Positions 8,117 through 15,830 of a DNA stretch of 64,000 nt are shown piece by piece; position 1 is the first letter of the stretch, and each line of letters begins with the position of its first letter. The stretch is taken from NCBI GenBank assembly GCA_017517305.1, contig JAFWZV010000010.1, positions 239,423 through 303,422 of the forward strand, written 5' to 3'. Origin of the DNA: Lachnospiraceae bacterium. GTDB taxonomy: Bacteria > Bacillota > Clostridia > Lachnospirales > Lachnospiraceae. Both the position numbers and the translations under genes were made by a program. A model generated the notes under the pieces. That model had not been told where the DNA came from. It searched no databases and saw only the letters and a list, made by a program, of their open reading frames with translations.

Positions 8117-8968
8117 ATGGCTAATATTTTAGACAAGTTTTCATGTGCAGGTAAGGTTGCATGGGTAACAGGCGGTTCATATGGTTTAGGTCTTGCTTAT
8201 GGTAATGCATATGCACAGGCAGGTGCTAAGGTTGTTTTCAATGACATTAATCAGGATTTAGTTGATAGAGGACTTGAAAATTATAAGAAATTAGGAATTG
8301 AGGCTTATGGTGCAGTATGTGACGTAACAGATGAGGATGCTGTTAATAAGTTTGTTGCAGATGTTGCCCAGAAGGTGGGTCCTATTGATATTCTTGTTAA
8401 TAACGCAGGTATCATTAAGAGAATTCCTATGCACGAGATGACTCTTAGAGAGTGGGAGCAGGTTATTGATATAGATTTAAATGGACCATTTATCTGTGCT
8501 AAGGCAGTACTTCCAAGTATGATGGAGCGTAAGTCAGGTAAGATTATTAATGCTTGTTCAATGATGAGTGAGTTTGGTCGTGAGACTGTTTCAGCTTATG
8601 CAGCTGCTAAGGGTGGTCTCAAGATGCTTACTAAGAATATTTGTTCAGAGTATGGTCAGTTTAACATTCAGTGTAATGCTATTGGACCTGGTTACATAGC
8701 TACTCCACAGACAGCACCACTTCGTGCTAAGCAGGAGGATGGTTCTATGCATCCATTTGATAGATTTATCCGTTCTAAGACTCCTGCTCAGAGATGGGGA
8801 CGTACAGAGGATCTTATGGGTCTTGCAGTATTCCTTGGTTCAGAGGCATCAGATTTCATTAATGGTCAGGTAATCTATATTGATGGTGGTATCAGTGCAT
8901 ATATAGGACAGGATCCAGGTAACTTAGATCCAAGTAAGTTTGCTGATGAGAAGGAAGAAGAGTTCTAA
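8117..8968 (+). CDS. kduD: KduD, 2-dehydro-3-deoxy-D-gluconate 5-dehydrogenase (SDR)
   Basis: A 283-residue classical short-chain dehydrogenase with cofactor loop TGGSYGLG (18-25), NNAG after strand 4, and catalytic Tyr161/Lys165 in SAYAAAK. It is slightly longer than typical KduD (about 253) because of an acidic C-terminal extension ending DEKEEEF. It would reduce 3-deoxy-D-glycero-2,5-hexodiulosonate to 2-keto-3-deoxygluconate with NAD(P)H. The 80-nt gap from kduI has no clear terminator, and SD aggagg sits upstream. Other SDR substrates are possible, but kduI-kduD-kdgA context makes KduD the best call. Confidence 0.92.
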   Translation: MANILDKFSCAGKVAWVTGGSYGLGLAYGNAYAQAGAKVVFNDINQDLVDRGLENYKKLGIEAYGAVCDVTDEDAVNKFVADVAQKVGPIDILVNNAGIIKRIPMHEMTLREWEQVIDIDLNGPFICAKAVLPSMMERKSGKIINACSMMSEFGRETVSAYAAAKGGLKMLTKNICSEYGQFNIQCNAIGPGYIATPQTAPLRAKQEDGSMHPFDRFIRSKTPAQRWGRTEDLMGLAVFLGSEASDFINGQVIYIDGGISAYIGQDPGNLDPSKFADEKEEEF

Positions 8969-9002
8969 GAGTGAACTATATCTATAAAATAGGAGATTTG
9001 TT

Positions 9003-9653
9003 ATGAATAGCGAGAATACAGTTAAAGTATTGAATCAGTTTTCAGAGGTGGGCATTATTCCAGTTGTTGTATTAAATGATGCAAAGGATGCTAAACCTCT
9101 TGGTGAAGCCCTTATGGAGGGTGGTCTTCCAGCTGCTGAGGTTACATTTAGAACAGAGGCTGCTGAGGAGTCGATTAAGATAATGGCTGAGAATTTCCCT
9201 GATATGTTAGTAGGAGCAGGAACAGTTCTTACTAAGGAGCAGGTTGATAGAGCAGTGAATGCAGGTGCAAAGTTTATAGTTTCACCAGGCTTTGACCCAG
9301 AGATAGTTAAGTATTGTCTTGAGAAGGATATACCAGTATGCCCTGGAATTCAGACTCCTTCTGAGCTTATTCAGGCAGTGAACTTAGGTTTAGACCATGT
9401 TAAGTTCTTTCCTGCTGAGAATGCAGGTGGACTTAGTATGATTAATGCCGTTGGTGCAGCCTTCCCTAAGGTTAAGTTTATGCCAACTGGTGGAATTAGT
9501 CCATCAAATGTTGTTGATTATCTCAAGTCAAGTAGAATCTTCTGTTGCGGCGGAAGCTGGATGGTAAAGGGAGACTTAATTAAGGCTGGAGATTTTGAAA
9601 CTATTAAGAAGTTAGTATCTGAAGCTGCAGACATCGTTAAAGCTAATAGATAA
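9003..9653 (+). CDS. kdgA: KDPG/KHG aldolase (KdgA/Eda)
   Basis: A 216-residue class I aldolase cleaving 2-keto-3-deoxy-6-phosphogluconate to pyruvate and glyceraldehyde-3-phosphate. The Schiff-base lysine is Lys134 in DHVKFFPAE, and the catalytic Glu46 is in AAEVTFRTEAA. GAGTVLT and FMPTGGISP (phosphate-binding) are also present. It is the last gene of the pectin block and closes the pathway into glycolysis. Codon use is similar to its neighbours. A hairpin follows the stop. Confidence 0.97.
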   Translation: MNSENTVKVLNQFSEVGIIPVVVLNDAKDAKPLGEALMEGGLPAAEVTFRTEAAEESIKIMAENFPDMLVGAGTVLTKEQVDRAVNAGAKFIVSPGFDPEIVKYCLEKDIPVCPGIQTPSELIQAVNLGLDHVKFFPAENAGGLSMINAVGAAFPKVKFMPTGGISPSNVVDYLKSSRIFCCGGSWMVKGDLIKAGDFETIKKLVSEAADIVKANR

Positions 9654-9691
9654 AGTTACTGTTTATATACCCATTTACAGTTATTTTACCC

Positions 9692-9726
9692 AGGTCTGAG
9701 ACGTTTTGTTTCAGACCTAAAATTTT
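9692..9726 (+). terminator. Hairpin after kdgA
   Basis: AGGTCTGA (9692-9699) pairs with TCAGACCT (9711-9718), followed by aaaatttta rather than a clean U-run. It is a probable end of the kdg operon, but a weak intrinsic terminator by sequence. Confidence 0.6.
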
Positions 9727-9737
9727 ATCATTATGCA

Positions 9738-9766
9738 TTGTTATATTGTAAAAATAGTAGTATAAT
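9738..9766 (+). promoter_or_regulatory. Promoter of the GGDEF gene
   Basis: TTGTTA (9738-9743) and TATAAT (9761-9766) with 17 bp spacing lie upstream of the GGDEF gene whose ATG is at 9849. Confidence 0.55.
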
Positions 9767-9848
9767 TCGTTTTATAAACGAAAAAAATTGTTGTAAAAGT
9801 GTTGCATGATGGTTGTTGGTTATTGTTATTAAATCCTGGAGGATATCG

Positions 9849-10904
9849 ATGTACACAAAGGAACAATTATTAAAATATCCATATTTTGAAGAAATCTTAA
9901 AGGTGAGAGATATTACTAGCGTTGTCGATTCATTGACAGGGCTTGTTTCTAGACGCTATATTATAGGATTGATTCAAAGCCTTATAGATAATAATGTTCC
10001 TTTTTCCTTGGCACTTCTTGATTTGGATAATTTTAAGTTTATTAATGATACATACGGTCATAAGATAGGAGATGGTGTATTATCAAGTATGTCAAAGGAT
10101 TTGATAAGATATTTAGGAGACTATGGTATTGCCGGTAGATACGGTGGAGATGAGTTTCTTATAATTAATTTTAGAGATCGTACATATGATGATTTAAAAT
10201 CCTTTTATATGGGTCTTTATTCCAATTATAATGTTCTTCGTAAGAACATAAATCTTGAAACCTGTGAACCTTTTATAACAGGTACCATCGGAAGTGCAGT
10301 ATATCCAACGGATGCTACAGATTATGAAACCTTATTTAATCTTGTTGATAAAGCTTTGTATCGTGGAAAAACAAAGGGTAGAAATTGTTATATCATATAT
10401 GTAGAAGAAAAGCATAAAGGAATAAAGATAAAGGACTTAGCAGGACGAGGTATCTATACTATTTTCCGTGATTTATCTTCCAAGTTTGACTCGGAGCCGG
10501 TGCTTTCTCTTAAATTGAAATCTATGCTTGATGTACTAGATGATGATATGAGGATATCTGATTTATATTATGTTGGACGGGATAATATAATGAAAAGCAT
10601 AAGCTCTAACGAAATTATCGGAGAGGTTAATGAATTAGAACTTCTTACATCTGATGGAATATTTACAACCAATGAAATTAAAGATATTAAATTCAAGTCA
10701 CGTAGTATGTTTGAATTATGCAGAGATAAAGAATTTGAGACGATTTTAGTTACGCAAATAGGACTGCAGGATGAAATCTTTGGCTATTTGGTATGTGCAG
10801 AACCACGTAATCTTAGAATTTGGCAGGATGATGAATTTGCCATTATGTATTTTGTTTCAAGGATGATTGCTGGATATATGAGCATGACAGGTGATGAGTT
10901 ATAA
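9849..10904 (+). CDS. Diguanylate cyclase (GGDEF) with C-terminal sensor-like domain
   Basis: A 351-residue soluble protein. The GGDEF domain is near the N-terminus (~residues 20-180) with SLTGLVSRR, LLDLDNFKFINDTYGH and an intact RYGGDEF (Gly99-Phe103), so c-di-GMP synthesis is expected. No RxxD inhibitory site is seen at the usual place just upstream of GGDEF. The C-terminal ~170 residues resemble a GAF-like sensor fold without a firm match, giving an inverted domain order (output first). No membrane segment is visible. The frame is open upstream to a TTG at 9813, but ATG 9849 has the SD ctggagg at about 7 nt, so I chose it. The signal sensed is unknown. Confidence 0.88.
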   Translation: MYTKEQLLKYPYFEEILKVRDITSVVDSLTGLVSRRYIIGLIQSLIDNNVPFSLALLDLDNFKFINDTYGHKIGDGVLSSMSKDLIRYLGDYGIAGRYGGDEFLIINFRDRTYDDLKSFYMGLYSNYNVLRKNINLETCEPFITGTIGSAVYPTDATDYETLFNLVDKALYRGKTKGRNCYIIYVEEKHKGIKIKDLAGRGIYTIFRDLSSKFDSEPVLSLKLKSMLDVLDDDMRISDLYYVGRDNIMKSISSNEIIGEVNELELLTSDGIFTTNEIKDIKFKSRSMFELCRDKEFETILVTQIGLQDEIFGYLVCAEPRNLRIWQDDEFAIMYFVSRMIAGYMSMTGDEL

Positions 10905-10917
10905 TCAGATAATATAT

Positions 10918-10952
10918 AAAGTTCCCTATAATTTTTTATAGGGAACTTTTTT
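10918..10952 (+). terminator. Rho-independent terminator
   Basis: AAAGTTCCCTATA (10918-10930) pairs with TATAGGGAACTTT (from 10937), followed by a T run to 10952. A strong intrinsic terminator after the GGDEF gene. Confidence 0.9.
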
Positions 10953-10993
10953 AGGGTGTAATGAATTAGACTATTTTAATTGTAATACTTGCG

Positions 10994-11034
10994 AAAAACA
11001 CTAGTGATATATTATTATATTGCTAGTGTTTTTT
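10994..11034 (+). terminator. Second terminator-like hairpin before the TPR gene
   Basis: AAAAACACTAG (10994-11004) pairs with CTAGTGTTTTT (11023-11033) around an AT-rich 18-nt loop, with T residues at the 3' side. It ends only 30 nt before the ATG at 11064. It is either a tandem terminator for the upstream gene or a leader structure for the TPR gene. Confidence 0.55.
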
Positions 11035-11063
11035 ATTGATTATTTTTAAACGGAAGGTGAATT

Positions 11064-13955
11064 ATGAATATTTGGAATATATTAGGAATGGAGAAGACAA
11101 AGGATAAGGAATTAATCAAGAATGCCTACAGAGAAAAATTAAAGGGTGTTAATCCTGAAGATAATCAAGAAGGATTTATGGCTTTGAGAAAGGCTTTTGA
11201 AGAAGCTATTTACCAGGCTGATGTGAAGGAGGAAACATCAGATGCAAATGAGCCAGAAGAAGGTTCCTTAGAGTTCGAATTCAAATCAATATATGATGAT
11301 TTTAATAAGAGAATAGATGTGTCTAATTGGCAGTCCTTATTTGACAGGGATGAGTTTGTATCCTTAGATTCTGCTGAGGACGCAGTAAATAAACTTTTTG
11401 TATTTCTCATGAACAATAATTTTATTCCGCAAAAGGTTTATATGCTTATTGAGGAAACCTTTAATGTAAAGGAGAATAAGGCTGATTTCTGCGAGAGATT
11501 TCCAGAGGGCTTTATAAATCATATTATTGATAATGCAAAGTACAGGGATCCTATTAATTATTACCTATTTGACGGCGATTTAGAGGAAGTTGACAAATAT
11601 ATTGATATATATTATGGATTGGATAATTCTATTAGACAGAGAAATGTAGAAGAACAGGAAAGGCTGATTGGAGAGCTAGAGCTTCTAGACGCATATCACC
11701 CTTACCTTGAGATATGCAAGCTTCGCCATAGAATCCATGTTATGAATCAAACAGTTAACTCAGCAGAGGAGAGACTTGAAAAATATGGTGATGAATTAAA
11801 GGAGATGCAAGCTGCAGCAGAAGAAATTCTTGAGGATTATCCTGATGATTATTATATTCTATTATATTGTGGAGATATATCCATTATTGTAGAAGATATA
11901 GAGGCAACAGATAGATATTATTCTAGACTTGCGGAATTAGAGCCTAATGATATGGCAATTAAGAGCAGACTTGGTGATTTATACTGTGCTAAGGGAGAAT
12001 ATGAGTCTGCAAGAGATTTGTTTATGAAGATGCTTGATTTGAATCAGTATGATGATGGTGCAAGATATGGTTTAATTAGAGCTAATAATGGATTAATAGA
12101 AAAATATAGCAAAATACTTGAGGAAGAACCAGATAATGACAGAGTAAAGTATGACTTGGTATGGTGTTACTATCGTAATGGTTTATTTGATAAGTGTGTT
12201 GAGGTGTTATCAGTTTTTGAACCTGCAAAGGAAGATAGATGTGAATATTATGACCTTTTAGGTCGTAATTATATGTATATCAAGGAGTATGATAAAGCTC
12301 TTGAAAGCTTATTTGCATGGAGAGATTCTATACTTGAAATACCTGAGGATGATGAATCGGAGAAAGCTGTTAAGAATAGAAATAGATTTTGCTATGTGAA
12401 TTATTACATAGGAGAGTGTTATATTAATATTAAGAATTATGATGAGGCTAGAAAATATCTTGAGATTGCCACATCCAAGAAGCATGAGTATATCGAATAC
12501 GCATATGATGCGCTGTGTAAGCTTGAATATGAGCTGGGCAACTATGACGAGTGCTTAAAAGTATGCCAAAATCTTATGGAAACAAGTATCACCTATGATG
12601 CATATCTATATACTGCAAAATGCTTCTACCAGTTAGATGAATATGGTAACTCTGTGGATGCTTGTGAGTATGCTATTAGAATACAACCAAATTTTTCCGA
12701 ACCATATGTTCTCATGCTTAGAATGTATTGGGAATGCGAGGAGTATGAGAGGCTTGAGCGAGTTATAAAGCGCTTTGACCAGTTAGGCTATCCAAATGAT
12801 GATGTAGATTATTATAAGGCAAGAATGGCTATGAGACATGGTGATAATGAGGATGCTATAGCTATATTTAATGGAATCTTAGATAGAAAGGGAACCGAGC
12901 AGCAGTCTATAGAGGATGTATATGATTATCTTAATGTATATACTTTAGTAGCTACTTGTTATGAGAGACTTGACCAGGAGATGGAGGCATTAAAGTATCT
13001 GGAGATGGGACTTGAAGCTGAGCCTGATGATGTATTCTTCCTTAATCGAATTGCAAATGTTTGTCATGTGTTGGGTGATTTTGAAAGAAGTGTAGAGTGT
13101 GCTGATAGAATACTTCAATTATCAGAGGATGATGCATATAGAAAGAGAGCCTATGATGCTAAAGCTGCTGCACTTGCATGTCTTATGAGGTTTGAGGATG
13201 CAAGGAAGGTGTGTGAGGAAAATGCCCAAAAATATGGTTTGTCTAGATGGTTTGCAGTAGATTATGGCGAGCTATTGGTAAGAATGAATGACTTAGATGC
13301 TGCTGTAAAGGTTATGAGAAAGGCCATAGCCGAAAGTGAACCTGGAGATGACAATATTAAGTTCCTTATAGGAAATCTATGTTGCTTCTACGGTAATGAA
13401 GGCAAGGTTGATGAGGCTTATGAGGTATTCCTAGAGGGAGAAAAGCTTAATCCGGATGACTATCATTTATATAGATCTATGGGATTTGTATTTTTGGATC
13501 ATGGAAGATATGAAGATGCTGCAAGATTACTTAAGAAAGCATTTGAGCTTGATAAAGATAGAAGAAGCTATACCTGTGGACTTTTGCTTCAGGCAATAAA
13601 AAATTTTGATGACATAAATAAGCCAGAGTATAAAATCTATTTTGATGTAGCTGAGGAACAGTTTACGAACATAGAAACTGGATATGCTTACATAAAGTAT
13701 TCAGAATATCTGTGGGCTACTGGTAGATTTGATGAAGCTATAAAGGCATGTGAGATTGCGTTAGAGGAAAAGCGTTCTAAGGATTCATACTTTTCAGGAC
13801 CATATGATGCGTGGCATGAACTTGCTGTTGTGTATTTTAATTTAGGGGAGTATGCAAAATCTAAGGAATGTTATGAAAAGGCCGCTGAAATATTTGGACA
13901 TAATCAGCTTTATATTGATAATATAGCTGAGTGTGAAAAACGTATGCAGGGATAA
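11064..13955 (+). CDS. Large TPR-repeat protein with degenerate J-like N-terminus
   Basis: A 963-residue acidic, soluble protein with no signal peptide. Residues ~1-52 look like a J-domain (IWNILGMEKTKDKELIKNAY, then REKLKGVNPEDNQEGF), but the HPD tripeptide that activates Hsp70 is replaced by NPE. From ~residue 240 to the end it is built of many tetratricopeptide-like helical hairpins (about 15 by eye), for example YESARDLFMKMLDLNQYDD, YDEARKYLEIATSKK and YEDAARLLKKAFELDKD. Such repeats are protein-interaction scaffolds. The middle region is helical and uncharacterised. It has no operon partner; terminators flank it on both sides. Similar J/TPR proteins are, to my knowledge, common in Lachnospiraceae without a known function. 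Confidence 0.82.
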   Translation: MNIWNILGMEKTKDKELIKNAYREKLKGVNPEDNQEGFMALRKAFEEAIYQADVKEETSDANEPEEGSLEFEFKSIYDDFNKRIDVSNWQSLFDRDEFVSLDSAEDAVNKLFVFLMNNNFIPQKVYMLIEETFNVKENKADFCERFPEGFINHIIDNAKYRDPINYYLFDGDLEEVDKYIDIYYGLDNSIRQRNVEEQERLIGELELLDAYHPYLEICKLRHRIHVMNQTVNSAEERLEKYGDELKEMQAAAEEILEDYPDDYYILLYCGDISIIVEDIEATDRYYSRLAELEPNDMAIKSRLGDLYCAKGEYESARDLFMKMLDLNQYDDGARYGLIRANNGLIEKYSKILEEEPDNDRVKYDLVWCYYRNGLFDKCVEVLSVFEPAKEDRCEYYDLLGRNYMYIKEYDKALESLFAWRDSILEIPEDDESEKAVKNRNRFCYVNYYIGECYINIKNYDEARKYLEIATSKKHEYIEYAYDALCKLEYELGNYDECLKVCQNLMETSITYDAYLYTAKCFYQLDEYGNSVDACEYAIRIQPNFSEPYVLMLRMYWECEEYERLERVIKRFDQLGYPNDDVDYYKARMAMRHGDNEDAIAIFNGILDRKGTEQQSIEDVYDYLNVYTLVATCYERLDQEMEALKYLEMGLEAEPDDVFFLNRIANVCHVLGDFERSVECADRILQLSEDDAYRKRAYDAKAAALACLMRFEDARKVCEENAQKYGLSRWFAVDYGELLVRMNDLDAAVKVMRKAIAESEPGDDNIKFLIGNLCCFYGNEGKVDEAYEVFLEGEKLNPDDYHLYRSMGFVFLDHGRYEDAARLLKKAFELDKDRRSYTCGLLLQAIKNFDDINKPEYKIYFDVAEEQFTNIETGYAYIKYSEYLWATGRFDEAIKACEIALEEKRSKDSYFSGPYDAWHELAVVYFNLGEYAKSKECYEKAAEIFGHNQLYIDNIAECEKRMQG

Positions 13956-13967
13956 TTTAATAAAATG

Positions 13968-14000
13968 AATGGGCTGTGCCAAGCTACAGCCCATTTTGTT
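13968..14000. terminator. Bidirectional terminator between convergent genes
   Basis: AATGGGCTGT (13968-13977) pairs with ACAGCCCATT (13986-13995) and is followed by TTGTTTT. A-rich sequence precedes it, so it can serve both the TPR gene (+) and the methyltransferase (-) that converge here. Confidence 0.85.
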
Positions 14001-14008
14001 TTGAAAAA

Positions 14009-14845
14009 TTATTTACATAGCTCCCAGAAAGCTACAGCGCTTGCTGCGGCTACATTTAGGGAGTCAACATTATGATACATAGGTATTTTAACGGTATAAT
14101 CACAGTCCTCAATGGTACAGGAGGCAAGACCTTCACCTTCGGTACCGAGTACTATAGCAATTTTTTCTTGTTCTTTTAGAATAGGGTCAGAAATGCTAAT
14201 GGAGTTATCGTCTAGAGCCATTGCAACAATTTTAAAGCCTTGTTTTCGTAGTGCTGCAATTCCATTTTCTGGCCAAATAGTGTTGCTGTCAGTGTCTTCG
14301 CTGCCTAGAAATGTCCATGGTATCTGAAATACTGTACCCATACTTACTCTTATGGCACGTCTGTATAGTGGATTGCTTGAACCTGGAGTGAGTAGAATAC
14401 CGTCTATTCCAAGGGCTGCGGCAGAGCGGAATATGGCACCTACATTAGTTGGATTCATTACATTTTCAAGTACAGCAACCCTTCTTGAATTAGAGCATAC
14501 TTCATCTACTGATAGAGGTTTAGGTCTTCTCATAGCGCATAGAGCACCTCTGGTTAGCTTAAAGCCCGTAAGCTGTGTGAGAATATAAAATTCAGCGGTA
14601 TATATTGGTATGTTACCACATCTTTTGATTATATCCTTGGCTTGACCTTCTATGTGAGCTTTTTCCAAAAGTAGTGATATAGGTTCACATCCAAAGTCTA
14701 AGGCTCGCTCTATAACCTTTGGACTTTCTGCTATGAATATTCCTTTTTCAGGTTCGTGTCTATTTAATAGCTGACCCTCTGTAAGTCTAGCGTATATATC
14801 TAATTCAGGTGCATTGAAATCAGTTATTTCTATTATGTTTGCCAT
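14009..14845 (-). CDS. TrmH/SpoU family RNA 2'-O-methyltransferase
   Basis: A 278-residue SPOUT methyltransferase. The C-terminal knot carries the three SpoU motifs: NVMNPTNVGAIFRSAAALG (motif 1), IVLGTEGEGL (motif 2) and IPMYHNVDSLNVAAASAVA (motif 3). It would 2'-O-methylate rRNA or tRNA ribose using SAM; the exact target cannot be read. The N-terminal ~100 residues are the substrate-binding L30e-like domain. The frame extends upstream to 14911, but that would overlap the neighbouring gene. ATG at 14845 (MANIIEIT) has a GGAG SD and leaves a 19-nt gap from the upstream gene on the same strand. Confidence 0.9.
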   Translation of the reverse strand: MANIIEITDFNAPELDIYARLTEGQLLNRHEPEKGIFIAESPKVIERALDFGCEPISLLLEKAHIEGQAKDIIKRCGNIPIYTAEFYILTQLTGFKLTRGALCAMRRPKPLSVDEVCSNSRRVAVLENVMNPTNVGAIFRSAAALGIDGILLTPGSSNPLYRRAIRVSMGTVFQIPWTFLGSEDTDSNTIWPENGIAALRKQGFKIVAMALDDNSISISDPILKEQEKIAIVLGTEGEGLASCTIEDCDYTVKIPMYHNVDSLNVAAASAVAFWELCK

Positions 14846-14864
14846 TAGTATTTCTCCAATTCTT

Positions 14865-15407
14865 TTAATGCTTAGTTTTCCTAAGCTTAAGCTTGTAAAG
14901 TACATCAACAACCTTTTGTCTAGGTAAAAATTGGTTGACTAAAAGTGCAACTGTAACACCTACGGCAGTATCAAGCATACGATTTAGTGAGTAAATCACA
15001 TAGTGCTCCACAGGAGTGTTAAATAATATGATACATAATACAACGCCGCCAGGTGGGATGGCACCGTACATATTGAATATCTGACTGATGAGGATAACAA
15101 TTACAACACCAACGAATACAAAGAGTAGCATAAGTGGGCTATTTTCACCAGATGGATAAAATATGATATAAATTGTAAAGAGTGCAATACCAATTAATCC
15201 GCCTATTAGGGTACCAAAAAATCTATTACCTCCAAGAAGTTTAGAACTTTCCATATCATTTCCAATTCCAAAAATTGCTCCTATACAAGCAAATGTAGGG
15301 TTTCTGTCAAAGGGCAGATAAAGTAGTGCACAAAGTGTAGCTGCCAGGGCGGTCTTAACGTTTCGCATTCCTATGTGGAACTTAGATCTCGATGGCTTAT
15401 TTTCCAT
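14865..15407 (-). CDS. Aromatic acid exporter family (ArAE/DUF939-like) membrane protein
   Basis: A 180-residue integral membrane protein. The N-terminus IGMRNVKTALAATLCALLYL and the following FACIGAIFGIGNDMESS and GNRFFGTLIGGLIGIAL match the ArAE_1 / FUSC-like permease N-terminal domain. Four to five hydrophobic segments lie between residues ~15 and 160, and a basic C-terminus ends LRKTKH. It lacks the cytoplasmic C-terminal half of longer FUSC proteins. It is upstream of, and probably co-transcribed with, the methyltransferase. SD aaagga lies a little far (about 12 nt) from the chosen ATG. Substrate is unknown. Confidence 0.78.
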   Translation of the reverse strand: MENKPSRSKFHIGMRNVKTALAATLCALLYLPFDRNPTFACIGAIFGIGNDMESSKLLGGNRFFGTLIGGLIGIALFTIYIIFYPSGENSPLMLLFVFVGVVIVILISQIFNMYGAIPPGGVVLCIILFNTPVEHYVIYSLNRMLDTAVGVTVALLVNQFLPRQKVVDVLYKLKLRKTKH

Positions 15408-15607
15408 AAATATTATAATCCTTTCTTTTCAAATTTGTCTGTTAAATTATATAATAAATAGGTGGAATTACACAATGGATAAATTGACCAAAAAGATGTT
15501 TTGTCACCTTGTTATGTGGGATTATTCGACGATAAAGAAAGCTAAGGTTTAGAAAATATACTTTAAGAAATGATAAAAAGTGATATACTGTGTTTGTTTG
15601 ATATAAT

Positions 15608-15690
15608 TAAGATACTAGAAAAGGTCCAGTTGTTCTAGGATTTTTATAAGGTAACCGTTTTCATATTACATGAAAGTGTTTACCTTTTTA
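15608..15690 (+). ncRNA. Possible short terminated transcript upstream of ppdK
   Basis: A TATAAT box at 15602-15607 (weak -35) is followed by a small hairpin, CTAGAA (15615-15620) with TTCTAG (15634-15639), and then by a strong terminator. The RNA would be only about 75-80 nt. It could equally be an attenuator relic of a longer leader. This is inference from the structure alone. Confidence 0.3.
15648..15690 (+). terminator. Intrinsic terminator upstream of the ppdK promoter
   Basis: AAGGTAA (15648-15654) plus an inner TTTCAT arm pairs with ATGAAA and TTTACCTT, followed by TTTTTA. The stem is long with two small mismatches. It precedes the ppdK -35 box, so it terminates something other than ppdK. 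Confidence 0.7.
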
Positions 15691-15731
15691 TTTTTGTATA
15701 AATTTGCTGAAAAATTTTGAAAAAAGTGGTT

Positions 15732-15759
15732 TTACATTCATACTTTATGTGTTATAATT
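15732..15759 (+). promoter_or_regulatory. ppdK promoter
   Basis: TTTACA (15732-15737) and TATAAT (15754-15759), spaced 16 bp, with a TGT extended -10 at 15751-15753. The predicted 5' leader of about 65 nt contains a GC-richer imperfect hairpin at roughly 15765-15797 (ACAGC with GCTGT, inner TGGC with GCCA). Confidence 0.75.
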
Positions 15760-15830
15760 ACTGACAGCGTGACGGTGGCAAGCCATAAGCTGCTGTTACT
15801 AATTATTAGATATCTAGGAGGTAAATTAAC

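Larger units (their letters stand above)
15408..15830. other. 423-nt divergent intergenic region
   Basis: This gap separates the divergently transcribed exporter (-) and ppdK (+). It contains a small terminated unit (promoter-like TATAAT at 15602-15607 and an intrinsic terminator at 15648-15689), then the ppdK promoter and leader hairpin. No ORF with a credible SD was seen in it. Confidence 0.7.

Noticed and set aside
15408-15830. A tRNA or 6S RNA in the largest intergenic gap
   Set aside because: No cloverleaf or 6S-like long stem was found; only short hairpins and a terminator.
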